Of a DNA stretch of 9,217 nt, positions 5,615 to 9,217 are shown piece after piece (position 1 is the stretch's first letter; every line of letters begins with the position of its first letter). The notes under the pieces were generated by a model. The model saw only the letters and a program-made list of their open reading frames with translations. It was not told the origin of the DNA and ran no database searches. Both the position numbers and the translations under genes were made by a program. Source of the stretch: Lachnospiraceae bacterium (GTDB taxonomy: Bacteria > Bacillota_A > Clostridia > Lachnospirales > Lachnospiraceae); NCBI GenBank assembly GCA_017435025.1, contig JAFSFU010000255.1, positions 1 to 9,217 of the forward strand. The letters run 5' to 3'.

Positions 5615-7588
5615 CTAATTCTTGATCATCGGAATGATCATATTCTCAGCCAGTTCCTCATCGGAAAGGAACGGTGCCAGATCCTCCAGCGGTACAGATA
5701 CCATTGTGCCATCCGGCATCATCTTTGCTGCCGCCTTCGGTTCAAAGTTCTGCTCCATATCCACGAAGATTTCACAGATTACCGGGCCATCCATAGCTAG
5801 TGTCTGCTCGACTGCCTCCGGAAGCTCCGGATTGCTGTGAGCTGCCACATACGGGAAGCCGTATGCCCACGCCAGCTTCTCAAAGGACGGAAAGCTCAGG
5901 TCTCCACTGTCCACACCGATACCTACGAGCGGCTCATGGAAGTGTGTCTTCTGGGTCTGACGAATGGAATGATAACCGCCGTTATTGATCAGGAACAGCT
6001 TGATCGGCATATTGTGGTGGATAATGGTTTGAAGCTCCTGTAAGTTCATCTGGATACTTCCGTCACCGGTCACCAGAATAATATCCTTTAAGCCCTCAGC
6101 CACACACGCACCGATCGCAGCCGGAAGATCGTAACCCATAGACGCGATCGCAGAGTTGCTGATGAAACGCTGGCCCTTCTTGAGCACATAAGCATGTCCG
6201 CCGACAACACACGGAGAACCGTTTCCTACAACCGTTACCTGGCCTTCATTCAGTCGGCTGCTGATCTCCTTGATCGCAGCGTATACATTCGCCGGCTGAT
6301 CCGCACCTGCAGCATAGTGCTTCGGCAGAACCACCGGATATTTCTCTTTCCAGTACTGGCAGCGTTTTACCCACCAGTCAGCAGCTTCTTTATCTTTCTG
6401 GCCGCATTCCTCGGATACGGATTCTTCATCGAGAACCAGTTCCAGCTTTTCAAGAAGATCTTTTACATCGGCATGTACCGGCATATCGGTATGTACCGTC
6501 GGTTTCTTTAACTCTTCCGCATCGATATCGTTGTAGATCACATACGCTTCTCTCGCCCATGTCTCATAGTTGAAACCAACCTGGCGGATAGAAAGACGGC
6601 TTCCGAGAGAGAGCACAAGATCACTGTTCTGAACCGCAAAGTTGCCCGGGCGGTCGCCCATATTACCGGCACGGCCCACATACAGCGGATGAGTATCGTA
6701 CATACAGTCCTGGCTGTTCCAGCCTGTTACGACCGGAATACCGAGTTTTTCCACAACACGCATAAACACATCGTGCGCCTGGCCGATACGGATACCGTTA
6801 CCGGCGTTGATCACCGGACGTTTCGCTTCTCTTACTTTCTTGAGAATCTCTCTGGCTGTATCCAGAGTTACCGGCTTCGGCAGAGCAATTCTCTTCTCAC
6901 CCTGACCTGCGATATCTTCGTTGATCACCGCCGGTGTACCTTCCACTTTCACCTCTGCACACGCGGTGCATGCGCCACAGCCGGAGCCTTTTGTTGTCCA
7001 GCCAGTTCCGCCTGCCTCGTAATCATCCTTATCAAAACCGCAAAGCTCAGAAGTCTCAATGTATGCACCCTGTACATTCACCGGAATATCCAGCCAGCAC
7101 GGACCCGGTCTTCCAACCTGGGACAGATACAGGGCCTTCTCCAGACAGAAGCGAATTCTATTCGGGTCGATCACCATCTCACTGTATTTTGTCATACAGT
7201 CGATGGACTTTGTAATATCAAATTCCTGGTCACCCATTGCACGGATGCCAAGACCTGTACTTCTTGCAGTTGTATCGTAGCGAACCTGACCGGAAAGCAC
7301 CAGCATCGGAATCGAATCCAGCCAACCGCCTACTACACCGGTAATTGCGTTTGTTCCGCCCGGTCCTGTTGTCACACAAAGGGCAGCAATCTTATTGTGG
7401 ATTCTCGCATAACATTCCGCAGCGATCGCACACGCCTGCTCGTGGTGATTGAACCAGCAGTGAAGACCAGGCTCATGACCAAGGCCATCGTCCAGATGCA
7501 TCGCACCGCCGCCGGTAATCATAAATACATCAGAAATTCCTGCTTCCACCAGTTTTTTGGCGATATAATCAGAAACTTTCATTCTCAT
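5615..7588 (-). CDS. Thiamine-diphosphate-dependent enzyme, acetolactate synthase-like (polysaccharide locus type)
   Basis: A 657-residue TPP enzyme in the usual three-domain order. The N-terminal pyrimidine-binding domain (about 1-180) has the catalytic glutamate E50 in NHHEQACAIAAE and the TTGPGGTNAITGV segment; the central domain begins near 243 (AKRPVINAGNGIRIG at 255-269); the C-terminal pyrophosphate-binding domain holds GDGS at 508-511 and NN at 535-536, the standard TPP/metal motif with 24 residues between GDG and NN. The family decarboxylates a 2-keto acid and transfers the carbon unit. True acetolactate synthase is possible, but the locus suggests an enzyme on a nucleotide sugar, as YerE adds a two-carbon branch in yersiniose synthesis. 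It is longer than the usual 550-600 residues, partly from a linker at 183-240 with a CxxCxxC motif. Start at 7588 chosen by GAGAGGAG 10 nt upstream; the ATG two codons later is an alternative. Confidence 0.9.
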   Translation of the reverse strand: MRMKVSDYIAKKLVEAGISDVFMITGGGAMHLDDGLGHEPGLHCWFNHHEQACAIAAECYARIHNKIAALCVTTGPGGTNAITGVVGGWLDSIPMLVLSGQVRYDTTARSTGLGIRAMGDQEFDITKSIDCMTKYSEMVIDPNRIRFCLEKALYLSQVGRPGPCWLDIPVNVQGAYIETSELCGFDKDDYEAGGTGWTTKGSGCGACTACAEVKVEGTPAVINEDIAGQGEKRIALPKPVTLDTAREILKKVREAKRPVINAGNGIRIGQAHDVFMRVVEKLGIPVVTGWNSQDCMYDTHPLYVGRAGNMGDRPGNFAVQNSDLVLSLGSRLSIRQVGFNYETWAREAYVIYNDIDAEELKKPTVHTDMPVHADVKDLLEKLELVLDEESVSEECGQKDKEAADWWVKRCQYWKEKYPVVLPKHYAAGADQPANVYAAIKEISSRLNEGQVTVVGNGSPCVVGGHAYVLKKGQRFISNSAIASMGYDLPAAIGACVAEGLKDIILVTGDGSIQMNLQELQTIIHHNMPIKLFLINNGGYHSIRQTQKTHFHEPLVGIGVDSGDLSFPSFEKLAWAYGFPYVAAHSNPELPEAVEQTLAMDGPVICEIFVDMEQNFEPKAAAKMMPDGTMVSVPLEDLAPFLSDEELAENMIIPMIKN

Positions 7589-7821
7589 AGCGTTTTTACT
7601 CCTCTCAAACCCAGGGGCTTTCTATCGTTTTTGTTTTTATAGCATTTTCCGTGGTTCGTCTTTGCAGACTTACCCACAATATCTTTTATTTTACCACATC
7701 TTGTACTGTCAGTCCAGTAAATTCCCTTTTTGCGCCGGTTCTGCCACAGAAACACAAAAATCCACACCATCTTTGCAGTGAGACGACGAAAGGCCTCTGC
7801 CGATTCCGACAAAAGCCTTTT
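7589..7821 (-). promoter_or_regulatory. Leader and candidate promoters of the polysaccharide operon
   Basis: This 233-bp stretch has no credible gene. On the minus strand two extended -10 boxes face the thiamine-enzyme gene: TGG-TAAAAT (7696-7688) and TGC-TATAAA (7644-7636). Neither has a good -35 box, as may be expected for extended -10 promoters or activated ones. An inverted repeat TACTG-6-CAGTA (7704-7719) spans the -35 area of the farther box and could be an operator. The ribosome site GAGAGGAG is at 7599-7606. Leaders would be about 50 or 100 nt. Which promoter is used cannot be told from sequence. Confidence 0.4.
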
Positions 7822-7823
7822 TT
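7789..7823 (+). terminator. Terminator-like hairpin with T-run on the plus strand
   Basis: AAAGGC (7789-7794) pairs with GCCTTT (7815-7820), with an inner TGCCG/CGACA stem around loop ATTC, and six T's follow (7818-7823). The T-run fits Rho-independent termination of plus-strand transcription, yet no plus-strand gene precedes it. On the minus strand it sits directly behind the stop of the 47-residue gene, and the inner stem pairs better there (G-U instead of a mismatch), but the tail CCTTTCGTCGTC is poor. It may act in both directions. Confidence 0.5.
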
Positions 7824-7965
7824 ATTGATTCTCTATTACATACCGGCTGATCAGCCGGTTCAGCGTTATTTTCATCTGAGAAATAATATCCATCAGTTTT
7901 TGATTATCTTTTTTCAGTCTTTGGTTCTCTTCTTCTAATGCTGCGATACGTTCTTCGAGACCCAT
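7822..7965 (-). CDS. 47-residue coiled-coil small protein
   Basis: A short gene of 48 codons: it opens MGLEERIAALEEENQRLKKD and ends RYVIENQ. It has a near-ideal leucine-zipper register: positions 3, 7, 10, 14, 17, 21, 24, 28, 31, 35 and 38 are L, I, L, N, L, N, L, I, M, L, L, with asparagines at two core positions, as in dimeric parallel zippers. Flanking positions are mostly charged. No signal peptide or membrane segment is seen. A strong AAGGAGG ribosome site lies 8 nt before the ATG, and a candidate promoter lies at 8016-8044. It would form a small dimeric coil, for example a regulator accessory or a scaffolding peptide; I recognise no family and assign no function. It lies upstream of, and in the same direction as, the polysaccharide operon, separated from it by a hairpin. 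Confidence 0.65.
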   Translation of the reverse strand: MGLEERIAALEEENQRLKKDNQKLMDIISQMKITLNRLISRYVIENQ

Positions 7966-7973
7966 AGATCTCT

Positions 7974-7980
7974 CCTCCTT
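7974..7980 (-). promoter_or_regulatory. Ribosome binding site of the 47-residue gene
   Basis: AAGGAGG on the minus strand, 8 nt upstream of the ATG at 7965. The perfect anti-16S match is the main reason to believe that this very short frame is translated. Confidence 0.75.
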
Positions 7981-8015
7981 AACTGCTCCGGAACACGGAA
8001 TATCATATCACCATT

Positions 8016-8044
8016 ATCATACCTTTTTTTCCGCAAATTGGAAA
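8016..8044 (-). promoter_or_regulatory. Candidate promoter of the 47-residue gene
   Basis: On the minus strand TTTCCA (8044-8039) and TATGAT (8021-8016) are 17 bp apart, matching 4/6 and 5/6 of the consensus boxes. The start would be about 50 nt upstream of the ATG at 7965. It faces away from the cupin promoter. Confidence 0.45.
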
Positions 8045-8080
8045 GAAAAAGCGGTCGCAAGTTTCGACACAGAACGCCCC

Positions 8081-8109
8081 TTGTCTCTCATTTCTGATTG
8101 TGCTACAAT
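8081..8109 (+). promoter_or_regulatory. Promoter of the cupin gene
   Basis: TTGTCT (8081-8086) and TACAAT (8104-8109) are separated by 17 bp, and the TG of an extended -10 stands at 8101-8102. Transcription would begin near 8116, giving a leader of about 45 nt that carries AAGGAGG at 8147-8153, 6 nt before the ATG. Confidence 0.65.
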
Positions 8110-8159
8110 AGGGTTAGAATTTTTCAGAATAATCGTACTGTTCAGTAAGGAGGTACTCC

Positions 8160-8516
8160 ATGGTAAGAAAGACAAATATTGTGTTTAAAGAGAATCTTCG
8201 CGGCGGCGAAGGAACCATTGAACTTCGTCACATTCTGGCTCCGGAAGAATTAATGGGACACGGCACCATGTATGCACATGTTATCATTCCGGGTCACAGC
8301 AGCCTCGGTTTCCACCAGCACGTAGAAAATACCGAGCCATATTATGTGATCAAAGGCAAAGGTATCTTTGTTGACAACGACGGCTCCAAAACTGAGATCA
8401 CAGAAGGTGATGTATGTGTGATCGAGGTTGGCCAGAGCCATGCCATTGAAAATCCGAACGAAGAGCCGCTGGAGATCATGGCCCTTGTTATCAACCAGCG
8501 TGGCAAATGCGAATAA
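8160..8516 (+). CDS. Single-domain cupin protein
   Basis: A 118-residue cytoplasmic protein made of one cupin beta-barrel. Motif 1 is intact: H52-x-H54-x4-E59-x6-G66, within FHQHVENTEPYYVIKGKG. Motif 2 is G83-x7-G91-x2-H94-x3-N98, within GDVCVIEVGQSHAIEN, where the usual proline is replaced by glutamate. H52, H54, E59 and H94 form the normal 2- or 3-His/Glu metal site (Mn, Fe, Ni or Zn). Small cupins of this type include isomerases, dioxygenases and ligand-binding proteins, and sequence alone does not tell which. The gene stands alone, with its own promoter, a strong AAGGAGG ribosome site 6 nt before the ATG and a terminator 9 bp after its stop. It diverges from the 47-residue gene and converges on the HAD phosphatase. 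The family call is firm; the reaction is unknown. Confidence 0.92.
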   Translation: MVRKTNIVFKENLRGGEGTIELRHILAPEELMGHGTMYAHVIIPGHSSLGFHQHVENTEPYYVIKGKGIFVDNDGSKTEITEGDVCVIEVGQSHAIENPNEEPLEIMALVINQRGKCE

Positions 8517-8524
8517 CTTTTGTT

Positions 8525-8579
8525 CTGCAAAAAAGGTGGTCGACCCATTTTTCAGGTCAGCCACCTTTTCTATTTGCAG
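8525..8579. terminator. Bidirectional Rho-independent terminator between convergent genes
   Basis: AAAAGGTGG (8531-8539) pairs exactly with CCACCTTTT (8561-8569). Inside, GACC (8542-8545) pairs with GGTC (8555-8558) around loop CATTTTTCA, with one wobble and one mismatch between the two stems. Outside, CTGCAAA (8525-8531) and TTTGCAG (8573-8579) are also complementary. T-runs follow the core stem on both strands, so the element can end both the cupin and the HAD transcripts. Confidence 0.85.
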
Positions 8580-8589
8580 TACAAAATAT

Positions 8590-9217
8590 TTACTTCAGAA
8601 TTCCCAGTTTTTCGAACGCATACGCGATTCCGTCTTCTTCCACTTTCTTTGTGATCAGCTCTGCATACGGCTCCAATATCGCCGCATGGTCCTCCATAAT
8701 CACGGAATGGCATGCATATTTGATCATCGCAAGATCATTGCTGCTGTCACCAAATGCATAGGACTGTTCCCACGGAATGTCAAAATAATCCAGAATAAAT
8801 TCCATCGCCGTCGCCTTGTCGAATCCGGTCGGCACACATTCATACAGATTCTTGCCGCGATCGATCGGAGAAATATCCGGCTCCAAAAACTTTAAGAAGC
8901 CGTCCAGATCACTGTTCTCATCCCTAAGAATACAAAACTTATCAAAGAGCAGCGGTTTTTCCGTCCAGTCAGCAGCAAACATCACCCCGCTTCCCAGAAA
9001 CAGATTTTTAATTCTCTGCACGCCCGCCATATGGGACTGTCCCGGCTGGACAAAGATTCCGTTTGGTCCCTCCAGAATACCATCCAAACCATATTCCCGG
9101 ATCGCATTCTGAATTGCAAACCGGCGATTCGCAGAGAGAAGGTGATGCATACATTTCCTTCCCTGCACCTCGATCAGCGTACCACAGCCGCCAAGATACC
9201 CGTCTACCTCGATCCGG
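8590..9217 (-). CDS. HAD-superfamily phosphatase, Cof-type (5' end outside window)
   Basis: The frame is open through the right edge, giving 208 visible residues of a protein whose start lies beyond it; the visible part begins RIEVDGYLGGCGTLIEV. Motif IV is clear as GDSSNDLAMI (GDSSND at 8734-8751), with two metal-binding aspartates, and the motif III lysine lies in GFDKATAM (about visible residue 134). The visible part contains the cap domain (roughly residues 20-120) and the C-terminal half of the Rossmann core; the N-terminal DxDGT nucleophile motif must lie outside. Cof-type enzymes are cytoplasmic Mg-dependent phosphatases of sugar phosphates, nucleotides or vitamin phosphates, often broad in substrate. 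An internal GTG at 9168 exists, but homologous-looking sequence upstream shows that it is not the true start. The gene ends 11 bp from the shared terminator. Confidence 0.9.
   Translation of the reverse strand, partial: RIEVDGYLGGCGTLIEVQGRKCMHHLLSANRRFAIQNAIREYGLDGILEGPNGIFVQPGQSHMAGVQRIKNLFLGSGVMFAADWTEKPLLFDKFCILRDENSDLDGFLKFLEPDISPIDRGKNLYECVPTGFDKATAMEFILDYFDIPWEQSYAFGDSSNDLAMIKYACHSVIMEDHAAILEPYAELITKKVEEDGIAYAFEKLGILK

Noticed and set aside
6689..7642. Long plus-strand frame (317 codons) opposite the thiamine-enzyme gene.
   Set aside because: Antisense shadow: cysteine/histidine/threonine-rich, no domain, no ribosome site, and the opposite strand encodes a clear TPP enzyme.
7585..7812. 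Minus-strand frame of up to 75 codons whose TGA overlaps the thiamine-enzyme ATG (ATGA).
   Set aside because: No ribosome site before its start codons, atypical residue make-up, and it covers the candidate promoters and the leader's own ribosome site; the overlap is probably chance.
8250..8564. Minus-strand frame opposite the cupin gene.
   Set aside because: Shadow of the cupin reading frame; its start region runs through the terminator hairpin.
1..9217. CRISPR arrays, tRNA/rRNA genes, insertion sequences, long direct repeats.
   Set aside because: None was seen on either strand by reading; no repeated spacer pattern, cloverleaf-like gene or transposase motif.

Overview
The window looks like a chromosomal segment of a Gram-positive anaerobe of the class Clostridia, most probably a Lachnospiraceae relative. 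The reasons are moderate GC, strong AGGAGG-type ribosome binding sites, short AT-rich spacers, and proteins in the style of gut Clostridia polysaccharide loci. This assignment is inference from style; no rRNA or other marker gene is present.

Positions 1-7588 are a leftward-transcribed (minus strand) cell-surface polysaccharide cluster. In transcription order it holds: a thiamine-diphosphate enzyme of the acetolactate-synthase superfamily (7588-5615); a structured, GC-rich spacer that also holds a 40-codon reading frame (5613-5491); an NAD(P)-dependent short-chain dehydrogenase/epimerase (5476-4562); a strong internal promoter (4559-4532); a membrane-anchored polyprenyl-phosphate-type GT2 (4489-3530); a 731-residue protein with two GT2 domains behind an N-terminal accessory domain (3516-1321); a rhamnosyltransferase-like GT2 (1301-306); and, after a 164-bp gap, the first 47 residues of a probable priming glycosyl-phosphotransferase that runs off the left edge. 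Together these would make an unusual sugar precursor (thiamine enzyme plus dehydrogenase), start a repeat unit on undecaprenyl phosphate and extend it. No flippase, polymerase or chain-length regulator is in view.

Positions 7589-8159 are mostly non-coding but contain an unlisted 47-codon gene (7965-7822, minus) with a strong ribosome binding site and a nearly perfect leucine-zipper heptad pattern, a hairpin with a T-run on the opposite strand, candidate operon promoters, and the promoter of a divergent cupin gene.

Positions 8160-9217 hold a small single-domain cupin protein (plus strand) converging on a Cof-type HAD phosphatase (minus strand, entering from beyond the right edge). A long bidirectional terminator hairpin separates them. 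These two genes look unrelated to polysaccharide synthesis.

The most interesting points are the thiamine enzyme/dehydrogenase pair as a possible branched-chain sugar module, the CxxCxxC linker inside the thiamine enzyme, the folded or coding spacer between those two genes, and the 47-residue coiled-coil peptide.
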